Positions 45,926 through 56,782 are shown, counted from the first letter of the stretch. The stretch is 64,000 bases of DNA from Rhodococcus tukisamuensis NBRC 100609 (GCF_001894985.1 NZ_BCXG01000007.1:226667-290666), one strand, 5' to 3'. Translations and numbers: made by a program. Notes: a model not told the origin generated them from the letters alone.

Positions 45926-46510
45926 TCAGCCCTCGTCCCGGAGGCGCAGCTCGAGCAGTGCCCTGAGCTGCGTGCGGGCGTCGTCGAGTGGTCGCGGTGA
46001 CTTCGTCGCGCGGCAGAGGACTACCGCGCCCTCCACCGCGCCGACGGTGAACCGCGCCAGCGACTCGGCCGCGTCGGCCGTCAGTCCGCGCTCGAGAAGC
46101 GCCGCGGCCAGCTGGGCGCACCAGACGGTGAACGCCGTCCCGGCCGCGGACACCACACCAGGCAGGTCGGGGCCGGCGAGCGCCGCGGCGACCACCGGGC
46201 ACCCGGCCTCGAAACCGTCGTGCTCCAACGCGCGCTGCCACCAGTCGACCAGTCCGTCGACCAGTCCCTCGACGCCGCCGTCCTCGTACAGCGACCCGAG
46301 CAGCGCCGACATCCGTTCGCCCGCGGCGAGCGTGGACGCCTCGACCAGTTCGGCCTTGCCCCCGTGGAAATGCTGGTAGATCGAGTTGCGAGCCGCGCCG
46401 CTGTGGGCGAGCAGTTCCGAGACTCCGGTGCCGTGGAAGCCGCGCACACCAACCATGGCGACAGCGGAGTTCACCAGTCGCTCGCGGGGACCCAGTCCGG
46501 TCTCCGTCAT
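45926..46510 (-). CDS. TetR/AcrR family transcriptional regulator
   Basis: A 194-residue TetR-type repressor. The HTH is GVRGFHGTGVSELLAHSGAA followed by RNSIYQHFHGGK near residues 22-52. The C-terminal domain resembles the TetR_C group that senses small ligands. ATG 46510 has GGGGG five bases upstream. It is divergent from a glutamine-synthetase-like gene, and a double GACCGATC site lies in the shared 157-base gap, so it most likely represses that gene and itself. Confidence 0.9.
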   Translation of the reverse strand: MTETGLGPRERLVNSAVAMVGVRGFHGTGVSELLAHSGAARNSIYQHFHGGKAELVEASTLAAGERMSALLGSLYEDGGVEGLVDGLVDWWQRALEHDGFEAGCPVVAAALAGPDLPGVVSAAGTAFTVWCAQLAAALLERGLTADAAESLARFTVGAVEGAVVLCRATKSPRPLDDARTQLRALLELRLRDEG

Positions 46511-46533
46511 CTGTACCCCCAGGTCAACGCGTG

Positions 46534-46558
46534 GACCGATCGTTATAGACCGATCATT
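46534..46558. promoter_or_regulatory. Putative TetR operator
   Basis: GACCGATC occurs at 46534-46541 and 46548-46555, and GATCG/CGATC form an inverted pair around TTATAGAC. The half-site TAGACCGATC resembles operators of NemR/AcrR-type TetR proteins. It overlaps a possible -10 (TTATAG) between the divergent regulator and glutamine-synthetase-like genes. Confidence 0.55.
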
Positions 46559-46667
46559 CCATGGATCTCGGGCGCCGGTGGACCGGTCGGTCCAAGGCTG
46601 CCGGAACTCGCCGCGGGTGGGACACTCGGGAGCGCGACACCGAGCCACCCGACGAGACGAGACGCCC

Positions 46668-48002
46668 ATGCTCTCCGTCCCACGTTCCCCGAGCACGACC
46701 GGCACCCCGCTCGACCCACGGGATCGGGTGATCGGCTCCGTGGTGGACATGAGTGGCATCTCCCGGGCGAAGGTGATGCCCGCCGCGCGCCTGTCCACGT
46801 TCGCGTCGGCAGGGGCCGGCGCCTCCCCGAGTTGGTGCGTCTTCTGCGTCGACGACCACATCGCGTTCACGCCGTCCTTCTCGGCGGTCGGCGACCTCCG
46901 GCTCCGGATCCGCCCCGACCAACTGCGCGACCTCGGGCAGGGTTCGCACTGGGCGCCGGCGGACCTCGTCGATCAGGACGGGAGCCCCTACGGGGCCTGC
47001 CCCCGCAGCGCGCTCCGCCGGGCAGTGCACCGGCTCGGCGAGGTGGACCTCGAGGCCCGCATCGGGCACGAGATCGAGTTCTGCCTCTTCGACGCGCTGC
47101 CCGCCGACGAGTGGTCGGCCTACGGGCTGACCGCAGCCCTCGCCGCGGAGTCGTTCGTCCGGGACCTCGTCGAGGCGGCGGACCGGGCCGGACTGGCGAT
47201 CGAACAGGTCCACGCGGAGTACGGGCCGAACCAGTTCGAGGTCTCCCTGTCCCCGACCGACCCCGTCTCCGCGGCCGACGACTCGGTGCTGGCCCGCATC
47301 CTCGTCAGCAGGGCGGCACGAGCACACGGGATGCGCGCCTCGTTCTCGCCGTTCCCCACCCTCGACGGCGCTGGGAACGGCGCCCACCAGCACCTCTCGC
47401 TGTCCCGGCGGGGTCGACCGGCCCTGTCCGGCGGCGACGGCCCGCACGGACTGACGGCCACCGGACGCGGCGCAGTCGCCGGCCTCGTCCGGGCCCTGCC
47501 CGCGCTGATGCTCGTGCTGGCCGGGTCCACGCTCTCGCACCACCGACTGCGGCCGAACACGTGGGCGGGCGCCTTCGCCTGCTGGGGGCTCGAGAACCGG
47601 GAGGCCGCCGTCCGGCTGTGCGCCGACACCCCCGGCAATCCGCACGGCGCCCACCTCGAGGTGAAGCCGATCGACCCGTCCGCCAACCCGTACCTCGCGA
47701 GCACCGCGGTCCTCGGCGCCGCGCTGGCCGGCATCGCGACGGACCTGCCGCTGCCCGGCGAGGTGACCGTCAACCCGGACCAGCTCAGCGAGGAGGAGCG
47801 GCGCGCGCTCGGCGTCGAGGCGATGCCCACCGAACCCGACGAGATGCTCGACCGGTTCCGGTCGTCCCGGCTGGCGGGGGAACTGTTCGACCCCCTCGTG
47901 CTGGAGGCGTTGTACGCCGTCAGGAACTACGAGCTGACCGAGTACCGGGACAAGCCGCCACAGGAGGTCGTCGACCGACTCCGCTTCGCCTGGACGATGT
48001 GA
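46668..48002 (+). CDS. Glutamine synthetase family protein (gamma-glutamylamide ligase-like)
   Basis: A 444-residue GS-fold ligase. Metal and substrate residues are visible in GHEIEFCLFD, EYGPNQFEVSLSP and GAGNGAHQHLSLS, with the late NPYLASTAVLGAALAG. It is shorter and more divergent than housekeeping GlnA and lacks an obvious adenylylation-site context. A role in gamma-glutamylation of an amine, as in GlnA3/PuuA-type proteins, is more likely than ammonium assimilation. The adjacent divergent TetR fits induction by a substrate. ATG 46668. Confidence 0.88.
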   Translation: MLSVPRSPSTTGTPLDPRDRVIGSVVDMSGISRAKVMPAARLSTFASAGAGASPSWCVFCVDDHIAFTPSFSAVGDLRLRIRPDQLRDLGQGSHWAPADLVDQDGSPYGACPRSALRRAVHRLGEVDLEARIGHEIEFCLFDALPADEWSAYGLTAALAAESFVRDLVEAADRAGLAIEQVHAEYGPNQFEVSLSPTDPVSAADDSVLARILVSRAARAHGMRASFSPFPTLDGAGNGAHQHLSLSRRGRPALSGGDGPHGLTATGRGAVAGLVRALPALMLVLAGSTLSHHRLRPNTWAGAFACWGLENREAAVRLCADTPGNPHGAHLEVKPIDPSANPYLASTAVLGAALAGIATDLPLPGEVTVNPDQLSEEERRALGVEAMPTEPDEMLDRFRSSRLAGELFDPLVLEALYAVRNYELTEYRDKPPQEVVDRLRFAWTM

Positions 48003-48018
48003 CCGCCGGCGGCCGTCA

Positions 48019-48345
48019 CTACCCGTCCGGCGAGGACGGGAACGTGTAGATCCGACACCCGCTCATGTTGGCCGTGGACACGACGCTCTCGGCGCGAGTC
48101 GCGTCGCCCTGCCGGTTCAGGTTGTTGGCCAGGGCCGCCTGGTCGTCACAGAAGGGCTGGTCCTTGGGGTCGTCCGTCTTGTTGCTGATGAACTTGTCCG
48201 ACGGCGTGGCGGTGGCGCTGGGGGCGGCGGTCGCCGTGGTGCTCTGCGCTCCCGCGATCGGCGTGGTGCCGGTAAGCACCACACCGGAGAACTGCGTGAC
48301 GGCGGCGATCGCGAGGAACGCTGCCGCGGCGAGACGACGGGTCAT
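48019..48345 (-). CDS. Small secreted Thr/Ala-rich protein, unknown
   Basis: A 108-residue protein with a Sec signal peptide (RRLAAAAFLAIAAV; cleavage near AGAQ). A Thr/Ala/Ser linker follows, then a compact C-terminal part with two Cys (QPFCDDQ and SGCRIY) that could form a disulfide. GGGGGAG lies upstream of ATG 48345. I recognise no family. It is convergent with the glutamine-synthetase-like gene. Confidence 0.7.
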   Translation of the reverse strand: MTRRLAAAAFLAIAAVTQFSGVVLTGTTPIAGAQSTTATAAPSATATPSDKFISNKTDDPKDQPFCDDQAALANNLNRQGDATRAESVVSTANMSGCRIYTFPSSPDG

Positions 48346-48455
48346 GAATTGCTCCCCCGGCTACGGCATGGACGAGGTGATGACATCATCATGCACCGAG
48401 GCGCCTCCCAATACCACCCCCGACGTGCAGAAACGTGAGATAGGAGCCGTTCCGG

Positions 48456-48965
48456 TCAGCCGCTCTCGCTGCGGGAGAGCCTGAAGACGGGGATCTGCCG
48501 CCCGATCGGCGCAGTCTTGACCCGATAGTCGTGGTACCCGGCGTAGACCCGCTCGGCGAGCGCGTACAAGCGCTCGTGCTCGTCGGCCCCGGTGATCGCC
48601 GTCGCCACGAATCGCTCGCCGCCGAGTTGGCACTCTGGGTGCGCAATCAGGTTGTGGTACCAGTGGGGGTGTCTCGCTCCACCGTAGTTGGACGCGATCA
48701 GGATCGGATCGCTCCCGTCGTGGAAGTAGGACACCTGCACCTCGCGAGGCAGACCCGACTTGGCGCCGGTGGTCCTGAGCGGCGCCGACGGGACCGACCA
48801 GTCCCGTGACGGCAGGCGCCCGCCGGTGACGCGGTACACCCACGGGTCGGTGCGGGAGGCGATCTTGCGCACGTAGAGCTGTCCGATGCGGGAGCGCCCG
48901 AAGCGTTCCGTGGCCTTGTACACCGGGCCGTGCTTCTTGGCCGGATCGACGTATCGCAGCGGCAT
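48456..48965 (-). CDS. Nitroreductase family deazaflavin (F420)-dependent oxidoreductase
   Basis: A 169-residue split-barrel protein of the Ddn-like family. The typical blocks are LRTTGAKSGLPREVQVSYF and GARHPHWYHNLIAHPECQ. F420-dependent reduction of quinones or similar acceptors is known for the family. ATG 48965 follows TATGAT by six bases, so a leaderless transcript is likely; an upstream frame to 49046 adds no recognisable residues. Confidence 0.9.
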   Translation of the reverse strand: MPLRYVDPAKKHGPVYKATERFGRSRIGQLYVRKIASRTDPWVYRVTGGRLPSRDWSVPSAPLRTTGAKSGLPREVQVSYFHDGSDPILIASNYGGARHPHWYHNLIAHPECQLGGERFVATAITGADEHERLYALAERVYAGYHDYRVKTAPIGRQIPVFRLSRSESG

Positions 48966-49076
48966 CCTCAGATCATACGCCCAGGTCAGACCCCTGCAAT
49001 CGGAGTTCCGATCGGGCATCGCGGGACCGGCCGCCATCGATGGCAAGGCACCCGATCGACCGCAACGTCGGCCGAG

Positions 49077-50135
49077 CTACGCCTGGCGACCGGGCCGGCG
49101 AACCGGTTCGCAGCACGCCGTCGCGCACAGGGCGCCGTTCAGCCCGGCGCCGTAGAGCGGTTCGCTGCCGAGCCGGTCCGGTGCCGCCCCGCTCAACTGC
49201 TCGCCCACCAGCGCCGTCACCAGTTGGGCAAACCGGGGATCGGTGCCGGGCGTGCCGGCGCGGACGTAGCCCAGACCGAGCTCCGCGGCCTTGTCGCGGG
49301 CCTCGGTGTCGAGGTCCCAGATCACCTCGAGGTGGTCGGAGACAAAGCCCACCGGGCACACGATCACGGCCTCGGTTCCGCCGGCCGCGAGCGCGCCGAG
49401 GTGGTCACAGATGTCGGGTTCGAGCCACGGCACCTGAGGCGGTCCCGACCGGGACTGCCAGACCAGGTCGTGGTCCGCCACGCCCGCGGCCTGCGCGCAC
49501 AGCCGTGCGGCCTCGGCCACCTGGCGGCTGTAGAGCCGGCCGCCGTCGGCGGGCGGGCCCGCGCTCGCGTCCGCGGACACGGGTACCGAGTGCGCGGTGA
49601 ACACCAGACGGGCGGCGTCGCGCTGCGACGGCGGAAGCTGCGCCCTGGCCGCCGCGATCGCGTCCGCGAAGGCCGCGACCAGCAGCGGGTGGTCGTAGTA
49701 CTGGCGCAGCTTCCGCAGCGTCGGCGCCCCGTCGCCCACCGCGGCCCGTGCCCGCAGCACGTCCTCGTGGTACTGCCTGCACCCGGAGTAGCCACCCCAC
49801 GCCGAGGTCGGGAACACCAGGGCCGAGCGGACACCGTCGTCGCGCATGCGAGCGACGGTGTCCTCGACCATCGGGTGCCAGTTCCGGTTGCCGAAGTAGA
49901 TCGGCAAATCGATTCCAGCACCGGCGAACTCGGCCTCGACCGCGGCGATGACGTCGCGGTTTAGCCGGTTGATCGGCGACACCCCACCGAAGTGCAGGTA
50001 GTGCTCGACCACCTCGTCGAGGCGCTCGGGCGGCACTCCCCTGCCCCTGGTCACGTTCTCCAGGAACGGGCGGACGTCGTCGGGCTTCTCCGGCCCGCCG
50101 AAGGAGAGCAGCAGCAGGGCGTCGAACTCAGTCAT
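49077..50135 (-). CDS. hemH: Ferrochelatase (coproporphyrin ferrochelatase)
   Basis: A 352-residue chelatase that inserts iron into porphyrin for heme synthesis, equivalent to Rv1485. The N-terminus is [26 protein letters not shown] carries the catalytic His, and [17 protein letters not shown] is the second conserved block. The C-terminal Cys cluster (ALCATACCE) fits the [2Fe-2S] cluster of actinobacterial enzymes. The start is ATG 50135. It follows inhA by 35 bases in the fabG1-inhA-hemH operon. Confidence 0.95.
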   Translation of the reverse strand: MTEFDALLLLSFGGPEKPDDVRPFLENVTRGRGVPPERLDEVVEHYLHFGGVSPINRLNRDVIAAVEAEFAGAGIDLPIYFGNRNWHPMVEDTVARMRDDGVRSALVFPTSAWGGYSGCRQYHEDVLRARAAVGDGAPTLRKLRQYYDHPLLVAAFADAIAAARAQLPPSQRDAARLVFTAHSVPVSADASAGPPADGGRLYSRQVAEAARLCAQAAGVADHDLVWQSRSGPPQVPWLEPDICDHLGALAAGGTEAVIVCPVGFVSDHLEVIWDLDTEARDKAAELGLGYVRAGTPGTDPRFAQLVTALVGEQLSGAAPDRLGSEPLYGAGLNGALCATACCEPVRRPGRQA

Positions 50136-50170
50136 CTCGGGAACCGTCGTCGTGGCGAGATGGGATCCGG

Positions 50171-50968
50171 TCAGCCGACCATCGCGTGGAAACCGCCGTC
50201 GACGTAGATGATCGACGCGCTGGTACCGGGCAGCCAGTCGGAGAGCACCGTGCACACACTCTTGGCGACCGGCGTCGGGTCGTCCACGTTCCAGCCGATC
50301 GGGGCGACGTCGTCCCAGCCCGTGTTCAGCTTGTCGAGCTCGGCACCCGGTCCGGTGCTGTCGCCGGCGATGGCCTTGGCGGCCAGCGTCTTGATCGGGC
50401 CCGCAGCGACCAGGTTCGAGCGGATGCCGCGGACGCCGACCTCCTTGGCCACGTACCGGTTGACCGCCTCGAGGGTGGCCTTCGAGACACCCATCCAGTT
50501 GTAGAACGGCATCGCGCGCGACGGGTCGAAGTCCATGCCGACGATCGAGGCGTTGTCGTTGAGCACCGGCAGCAGCGCCTTGGCCAACGACGCGTACGAG
50601 TACGCCGAAACCTCCAGCGCGGTCGAGATGTCGGCCCAGGGCGCGTCGAGGAACGGCGCGCCCAAACCGGAGCGCGGCGAGAACGCGATGGAGTGCACGA
50701 CGCCGTCGATGCCCTCGGGCGCGAGCTCACGGACACGGTCCGCCAACGTCGCGAGGTGCTCGTCGTCCTGCACGTTGAGCTCGACGGCCGGCGGTACCGG
50801 TTGCGGCAGCCGCTGCGCGATGCGGTCGATCAGGCGCAGCCGGTCGAAACCGGTGATGATGACCTTCGCGCCCTGCTCCTGCGCCACCTTCGCGACGTGG
50901 AACGCGATCGACGAGTCGGTGATGATGCCGGTGACGAGGATGGTCTTGCCTTCGAGCAGTCCGCCCAT
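50171..50968 (-). CDS. inhA: NADH-dependent enoyl-ACP reductase InhA
   Basis: A 265-residue FAS-II enoyl reductase for mycolic-acid chain growth. The nucleotide-binding residues are [14 protein letters not shown], with VHSIAFSP next. Tyr156 and Lys163 in FYNWMGVSK match the catalytic pair (Tyr158/Lys165 in M. tuberculosis), and MDFDP supplies the Phe near the substrate. AGGAG lies seven bases before ATG 50968. It starts 52 bases after fabG1. Presence of the pair supports a mycolate-making host. Confidence 0.96.
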   Translation of the reverse strand: MGGLLEGKTILVTGIITDSSIAFHVAKVAQEQGAKVIITGFDRLRLIDRIAQRLPQPVPPAVELNVQDDEHLATLADRVRELAPEGIDGVVHSIAFSPRSGLGAPFLDAPWADISTALEVSAYSYASLAKALLPVLNDNASIVGMDFDPSRAMPFYNWMGVSKATLEAVNRYVAKEVGVRGIRSNLVAAGPIKTLAAKAIAGDSTGPGAELDKLNTGWDDVAPIGWNVDDPTPVAKSVCTVLSDWLPGTSASIIYVDGGFHAMVG

Positions 50969-51020
50969 AGCGCTTCTCCTGTGATGAAAGTCTGTGTGTG
51001 GGTGATGTATTCGGGCGGAG

Positions 51021-51767
<747 letters not shown>

Positions 51768-51830
51768 CTATCTGTTCATGTTCGACTGGCGGGGTTGGGT
51801 CGGTGCAAATTGTGATCGGTCACCGCGTGG

Positions 51831-52811
51831 TCACGGCAGGCGTTGGCGCAGAACCAAAGCCGTCGCAAGACCGGCGGCGGTGCACAGTACCCCGAGCACC
51901 AGCCACGGCCGACTCGCATCGCCACGGGTGGTCTCGAAACCGATCTGTTCCTCGAGCGTGTCGTAGACCTTGCGCAGTTCCTCGAGGCTCGACGCGGTGA
52001 AGAAGCTACCGCCGGACAGCCTCGCGATCTCACGCAGCGACGGGTCGTCGACCGGTACCGGGATTCGGTCGCCCTCGATGTCCACGGTGCCGTAGCGGGT
52101 GCCGAACGAGATCGTCGAGATCGGCACCCCCTTCTCCTTGGCCAACTGCGCCGCGGTGTAGCTGCCACGCGGGTCGGTCTCGAAGTCGGGAACGGTCTGC
52201 TTGCCGTCGGAGAGCAGCACGATCCGGGCCGGCGGGGCCTGGTCGCCGCCGCCGAGGACTGCGCCGAGGGTCTCGATGGACTGCAGCGAGGTGAAGATGG
52301 CCTCGCCGGTCGCGGTCCGCTCGGCCAGGGTGAGGTGGTCGATGGCGGTCTTCGTCTCGTTGCGGTTGGTGGTCGGCGAGACCAGCACGGAGGCCGTCCC
52401 GGCGAACGCGACCAGCCCCAGGTTGATGCCCGGGGTGAGGCCGTCCGCGAACGACTTCGCCGCCTCCTGTGCGGCAGCGAGCCGGGTCGGTTCGACGTCG
52501 GTCGCCTTCATCGACAGCGACACGTCGATCACCAGGATCACCGTCGCGCGGTTGCGAGGGACCCGCTTGTCTGTCGTCGGGCCGGCCAGCGCGACGGTGA
52601 GCAGCAGCAGCCCACACAGCACCAGGGCCGTCGGCAGGTGCCGGAGCCTGCCGGGCTGCTTGGGGGCGACCCGTTCGAGCAGTTCGAGGTTGGTGAAACG
52701 CAGGACGTGCTTGCGCCTGCCGCGTTGGACCACGACGTAGCCGACGGCCATCGCGGCCACCACGACAGCGAACGCCAGCCACCAGGGCGACGCGAAATCC
52801 GTGAGACTCAC
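51831..52811 (-). CDS. VWA domain-containing membrane protein (Rv1481-like)
   Basis: A 326-residue protein with N-terminal membrane segments ([18 protein letters not shown] and a second near residue 60-80). The VWA domain with the metal site [10 protein letters not shown] follows, then a C-terminal membrane segment. The order VWA, DUF58, MoxR is a common chaperone module near wall hydrolases and NRPS or fatty-acid genes. GTG 52811 overlaps the DUF58 stop. Equivalent to Rv1481. Confidence 0.93.
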   Translation of the reverse strand: MSLTDFASPWWLAFAVVVAAMAVGYVVVQRGRRKHVLRFTNLELLERVAPKQPGRLRHLPTALVLCGLLLLTVALAGPTTDKRVPRNRATVILVIDVSLSMKATDVEPTRLAAAQEAAKSFADGLTPGINLGLVAFAGTASVLVSPTTNRNETKTAIDHLTLAERTATGEAIFTSLQSIETLGAVLGGGDQAPPARIVLLSDGKQTVPDFETDPRGSYTAAQLAKEKGVPISTISFGTRYGTVDIEGDRIPVPVDDPSLREIARLSGGSFFTASSLEELRKVYDTLEEQIGFETTRGDASRPWLVLGVLCTAAGLATALVLRQRLP

Positions 52812-53818
52812 CGGCGGGGCACTCGATTCACCCGAGCACCATAGCTGTGCCGACGGGCCGCCACGAAGCGCACGACGTCCGCGATCCAGTCGCGGTCGGT
52901 ACGCAGGCTCAGCACCGACGAACCGCAGCCGTGCAGGGTCTGTTCGACCGCCCGGCGGTGGGCCTGCGCCGCGGCGGCGAAGTCGGCCCGCAACTCGGGC
53001 GTGGTGTGGAACTCACGGGTGCGCCCAGTCTCGGGGTCGTGCAGCACCACGTCGCCGAGGTCGGGAAGTTCCAGGTCGCGGGGATCGAGCACCTCGACGC
53101 CGAGCACGTCGTGCCGGCCCGCGATCGCACGCAGCGACCGCTCCCAGTCGAGCGGGCCGAGGAAGTCGCTGATCACCACGGCCAGCCCGCGCCGGCGTTG
53201 CGGCCGGCGCAGCGACTCGATCGCGCCGCGCAGGTCCCCCCGCACCCCGTCCGGCGCGTGCGGCGTCGTCGCGATGGTGCGCAGCATCGCCTGCGCGTGC
53301 AGCCGTCCGCCGCGCGCCGGGATCCGTACGGTCCGCTCGCCGGTGGCCACGATCGCACCGATCCGGTTGCCGCCGCCGCTGGTCAGGTGTGTCACCGCGG
53401 CCGCGGCGGCCACCGCGAGGTCACGCTTCTCCGCACCCACGGTGCCGAAGTCGAGGCTCGCGGACAGGTCGATCACCATCCACGTCTCGAGCTCCCGGTC
53501 GGCCACGGACTGCCGCACGTGTGGGTGGGTGGTGCGGGCGGTCACCGACCAGTCCATCTGCCGGACGTCGTCCCCGGGCTGGTACTCGCGGGCGTCGCCC
53601 GGCTCGGTGCCGGGGCCCGGGATCAACCCGAGGTGCTCGCCGTGCAGGACCCCGTCCAGGCGCCGACGGACCGTCAACTCCAGGGTGCGTAGCGCGGCCG
53701 CCAGCTGGGGGTCGCGCAGTTGGCCCGAGCGGAACGAGGGCAGCCCCGCCGAGGAGGTCGACCCCGCCCCGCCCGGACGGGCCGCCGACGGGGCGGCGTC
53801 ACCTGCCGAACCGGTCAC
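52808..53818 (-). CDS. DUF58 domain-containing protein (Rv1480-like)
   Basis: A 336-residue soluble protein with the DUF58 hallmark [14 protein letters not shown] near residue 85 and a VWA-like beta-sheet fold. It probably works with the upstream MoxR AAA+ ATPase. It overlaps both neighbours by four bases (GTGA), so the MoxR, DUF58 and VWA genes are translationally coupled. Confidence 0.93.
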   Translation of the reverse strand: MTGSAGDAAPSAARPGGAGSTSSAGLPSFRSGQLRDPQLAAALRTLELTVRRRLDGVLHGEHLGLIPGPGTEPGDAREYQPGDDVRQMDWSVTARTTHPHVRQSVADRELETWMVIDLSASLDFGTVGAEKRDLAVAAAAAVTHLTSGGGNRIGAIVATGERTVRIPARGGRLHAQAMLRTIATTPHAPDGVRGDLRGAIESLRRPQRRRGLAVVISDFLGPLDWERSLRAIAGRHDVLGVEVLDPRDLELPDLGDVVLHDPETGRTREFHTTPELRADFAAAAQAHRRAVEQTLHGCGSSVLSLRTDRDWIADVVRFVAARRHSYGARVNRVPRR

Positions 53819-54996
53819 CGCTGCTGGCCACCGACCGCCGCGGTCGGGCCTGCCGGGTTCTGGGGCGCCGGGCCCGACCCTGCCGACGGCTGCTCGGACG
53901 CAGCGACCGGTGCGGGCGCGGACGGGGCCGGATGCTGCTGCACCGCGCCGGCCGAGTGCTGTTGCGGCGCACCGTTGGCCGCCGGCGGCGCCACGGGGGC
54001 GACCGGCTGGGCCGCGACCTGGGGCAGTCCGACGGTCTGCAGGACCCTGTTGATCACGTCGTCGGGCGAGACCTCGTCGGCGAGGGCGTCGTAGGACAGC
54101 ACCAGTCGGTGCCGCAGCACGTCCGGAATCACGTCGAGCACGTCCTGCGGCACCACGTAGTCACGGCCGCGGACCATGGCCAGCGCCCGCGCTGCGGAGA
54201 TGATGCCGAGGGTGGCACGCGGCGAGGCCCCGTACGAGATCCAGCCGGCCACGTCGGTCAGTCCCAGGTCGGCGGGCGTGCGGGTCGCGGCGATCACCCG
54301 GACGACGTAGTCGACCAGAGCGTGGTGCACGAACACACCGCTGGCGGCCTTCTGCAGGCGGATCAACTCGTCCGGGCCCAGCACCTGCTTGGGCACGGGC
54401 ACCTCGACACCCATCCGGTAGACGATCTCGCGCTCCTCCTCGACCGTCGGGTAGTCGACGAGGATCTTGAACAGGAATCGATCCCGCTGGGCCTCGGGAA
54501 GCGGGTAGACACCCTCGTTCTCGATCGGGTTCTGGGTGGCCATCACCAGGAACGGGTCGGGCATCGGGAAGGTCTTGCCGCCGATGGTCACGTGCCGTTC
54601 GGCCATCACCTCGAGCAGTGCGGACTGCACCTTCGCGGGCGCACGGTTGATCTCGTCGGCGAGCACGAAGTTGGCCACCACCGGGCCGAGTTCGGTGTCG
54701 AACTGTTCGCGGCCCTGCCGGTAGATGCGGGTTCCGATCAGGTCGGTGGGCACCAGGTCCGGGGTGAACTGCACCCTCGAGAACGACCCGCCGACCACCG
54801 TCGCGAAGGTCTCCACGGCCAGCGTCTTCGCAACACCCGGCACGCCCTCGAGCAGCACGTGGCCGCGGGCCAGCAGACCGACCAGGATCCGCTCGATCAG
54901 CCGGTCCTGACCGACGATCACCCGCTTGACCTCGTAGATCACCTTCTCCAGGAGTTGCGCATCCGGCATCGCGCCGGCCCCGTCCGCTGAGGTCAC
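53815..54996 (-). CDS. moxR1: MoxR family AAA+ ATPase
   Basis: A 393-residue AAA+ chaperone-like ATPase, equivalent to Rv1479. Walker A is GVPGVAKT, Walker B LADEINRAP, and sensor 1 ATQNP. The last 70 residues are a Gln/Pro/Ala-rich tail unlike the core and longer than in most homologs. GTG 54996 has GGTGG seven bases upstream; an earlier start would add a Cys-containing stretch of no family resemblance. It lies downstream of the RipA-type gene. Confidence 0.93.
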   Translation of the reverse strand: MTSADGAGAMPDAQLLEKVIYEVKRVIVGQDRLIERILVGLLARGHVLLEGVPGVAKTLAVETFATVVGGSFSRVQFTPDLVPTDLIGTRIYRQGREQFDTELGPVVANFVLADEINRAPAKVQSALLEVMAERHVTIGGKTFPMPDPFLVMATQNPIENEGVYPLPEAQRDRFLFKILVDYPTVEEEREIVYRMGVEVPVPKQVLGPDELIRLQKAASGVFVHHALVDYVVRVIAATRTPADLGLTDVAGWISYGASPRATLGIISAARALAMVRGRDYVVPQDVLDVIPDVLRHRLVLSYDALADEVSPDDVINRVLQTVGLPQVAAQPVAPVAPPAANGAPQQHSAGAVQQHPAPSAPAPVAASEQPSAGSGPAPQNPAGPTAAVGGQQR

Positions 54997-55069
54997 CAAG
55001 AATCCACCGCTTTCACATCGATCGCACCCGAACTCACCCGCGTCTCCCGGACCGGGAGCGAGAAGGAGG

Positions 55070-56782
55070 TCAGGCAACCATTCGGACCACGTAGGGGGTC
55101 ATACCGCTCCACCGGACGGGCGAGACCTTGACGACCGAACCCGACTGCGGAGCCTCGAGCATCTCCCCGTTGCCAAGGTACAGCGCGACGTGCTGGCTGG
55201 CATTGGGCCCGTAGAAGATCATGTCGCCGCGCTTCATCTCCGACGTCGAGACCTGTTCGCCGGCGGTGTACTGGTAGCCGGTGTAGTGCGGAAGCGAGAC
55301 ACCGATTCCGGCGAAGGCGTAGATCATCAGGCCCGAGCAGTCGAAGCCGACCTTGTTGAAGTCGCCGTAACTGTCCGCGACACCGCCGTCCCGGATGCCG
55401 AGCGTCGGACCGTTCTCGTCGCCGCCTCCCCAGGCGTAGGTGATTCCCAGCTGCGCCATGCCTCGGTCGATGACGGTCTCGATCGCGGCGCTTCCCGAGA
55501 CCGTCGGCTTCGGCTTGGTCGGCTTGGGCGTCGTCGGCTTCGGCTTGGTGGGCTTGGGCGTCGCCGGCTTCGGCTTCGGCGTGGTGGTCGGCGCGACCTC
55601 GTCGGTGTCCGAGTCGTCGGTGCCGGACGTGTCGGTTCCGGAGCCGTCCGTGCCGGAAGTGTCTGTGCCCGAGGTGTCCGTGCCCGATTCGTCCGTGCCG
55701 GAGTTGTCCGTCCCGGAGTTGTCCGTCCCGGACGTGTCGGCGCCCGATTCGTCGGTCCCCGAGGTGTCGGTCTCGCCGCTCGGCGGGTCGTCCTCGATCT
55801 GGGTGTGCGCGCGCTGGCCCTCGGCCAGTTCGCGGGCCCGGGCCCGGGCGGCCTCGTTCGCCGCCACCCGGGCGGCGGCCTCGGCCGCGGCCTGCTTGGC
55901 CGCGGCGGCCGCCGCGGCGGCCGCGACCTGCTCGGCGGCACGCTGGGTGTCCCAGTTCACGAATGCCTGGCGTTGATTCTGCAGACCCGAGACATTCTCA
56001 CGCGCGGCGCCCAGAGCCGCCTCGGCGGCGGCCTTCTCGGCCTCGATCTTCGCCTTCTTGCCCGCCTGCTCGGCCAACGCGGAGCGGGCCACCGCAATTG
56101 CGTTCTCCGCCTCCGCCTTCTGCGATTCCGCGGCGGACGCGGCCTCGTCCGCGGACTGCTTGGCCTCGCGGGCGGCGGAGTTCTTGTTGGCCTCCGCGGT
56201 GCGCGCACGTTGCAGCCCATCGAGGACCGAGTTCTTGTTGGTGGCAAGGAGCTTGATCAACTGGGCCCGGTCGAGCACGTCCGCCGGCCCGGCGGATCCG
56301 ATGAAGGAGGCGATCGACGCGACCCCGGTGCCCTGCCGATAGGTGTTCGCCGCGAACTCGTCGAACTTCGTCTGCGCCCAGTGGATCTGCGCGCCCGCGT
56401 CCTGCAGCGCCTGCAGCGTCCCGGCGACGGCACCTGCCGCGACACTGGCCGCGTCACGCGCGTTCTGCAGGTCCACCAGTGCCTTGTTGACGCCCTCGCG
56501 CTTGATCGCCACCTCGTCGTCGAGGGCGCTCAATTGCTGGTCGGCCGAAGCGACTTCGTTGATCAGCGCACCGACCTGACCCAGCCGGGAATCCACACCC
56601 GCCGTGGCCTGCTGGAGGTCGGAATCACTGGGGTTCGGAGGTGGCGGAGGAACGGCCGCGGCCAGGCCCGTCGTCGTCACCAGGGACGTCACGACGGCGA
56701 GTCCGACGAGCAGTTGCGCACTACGGATTCTCGATCGCGAGAATCCGCGGCGGTGGGTCCCGCGCGCTGCCCTTCGGCTCAC
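55070..56782 (-). CDS. ripA: NlpC/P60 peptidoglycan endopeptidase, RipA-type
   Basis: A 570-residue exported hydrolase. A signal peptide (LLVGLAVVTSLVTTTGLAAA) is followed by a long coiled coil (about 55-330, many AEAEN/KAEAE runs). Next come about a dozen SGTD-x pentapeptide repeats (about 345-400), KPTxPKP repeats (about 410-440) and the C-terminal NlpC/P60 domain. Catalytic Cys482 (FDCSGL), His531 (QHVALYL) and Glu543 keep the 49- and 12-residue spacing of M. tuberculosis RipA (Cys383-His432-Glu444). It cleaves stem peptides during daughter-cell separation. GTG 56782 has GGGAG six bases upstream. The second RipB copy of M. tuberculosis is absent. Confidence 0.92.
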   Translation of the reverse strand: MSRRAARGTHRRGFSRSRIRSAQLLVGLAVVTSLVTTTGLAAAVPPPPPNPSDSDLQQATAGVDSRLGQVGALINEVASADQQLSALDDEVAIKREGVNKALVDLQNARDAASVAAGAVAGTLQALQDAGAQIHWAQTKFDEFAANTYRQGTGVASIASFIGSAGPADVLDRAQLIKLLATNKNSVLDGLQRARTAEANKNSAAREAKQSADEAASAAESQKAEAENAIAVARSALAEQAGKKAKIEAEKAAAEAALGAARENVSGLQNQRQAFVNWDTQRAAEQVAAAAAAAAAKQAAAEAAARVAANEAARARARELAEGQRAHTQIEDDPPSGETDTSGTDESGADTSGTDNSGTDNSGTDESGTDTSGTDTSGTDGSGTDTSGTDDSDTDEVAPTTTPKPKPATPKPTKPKPTTPKPTKPKPTVSGSAAIETVIDRGMAQLGITYAWGGGDENGPTLGIRDGGVADSYGDFNKVGFDCSGLMIYAFAGIGVSLPHYTGYQYTAGEQVSTSEMKRGDMIFYGPNASQHVALYLGNGEMLEAPQSGSVVKVSPVRWSGMTPYVVRMVA

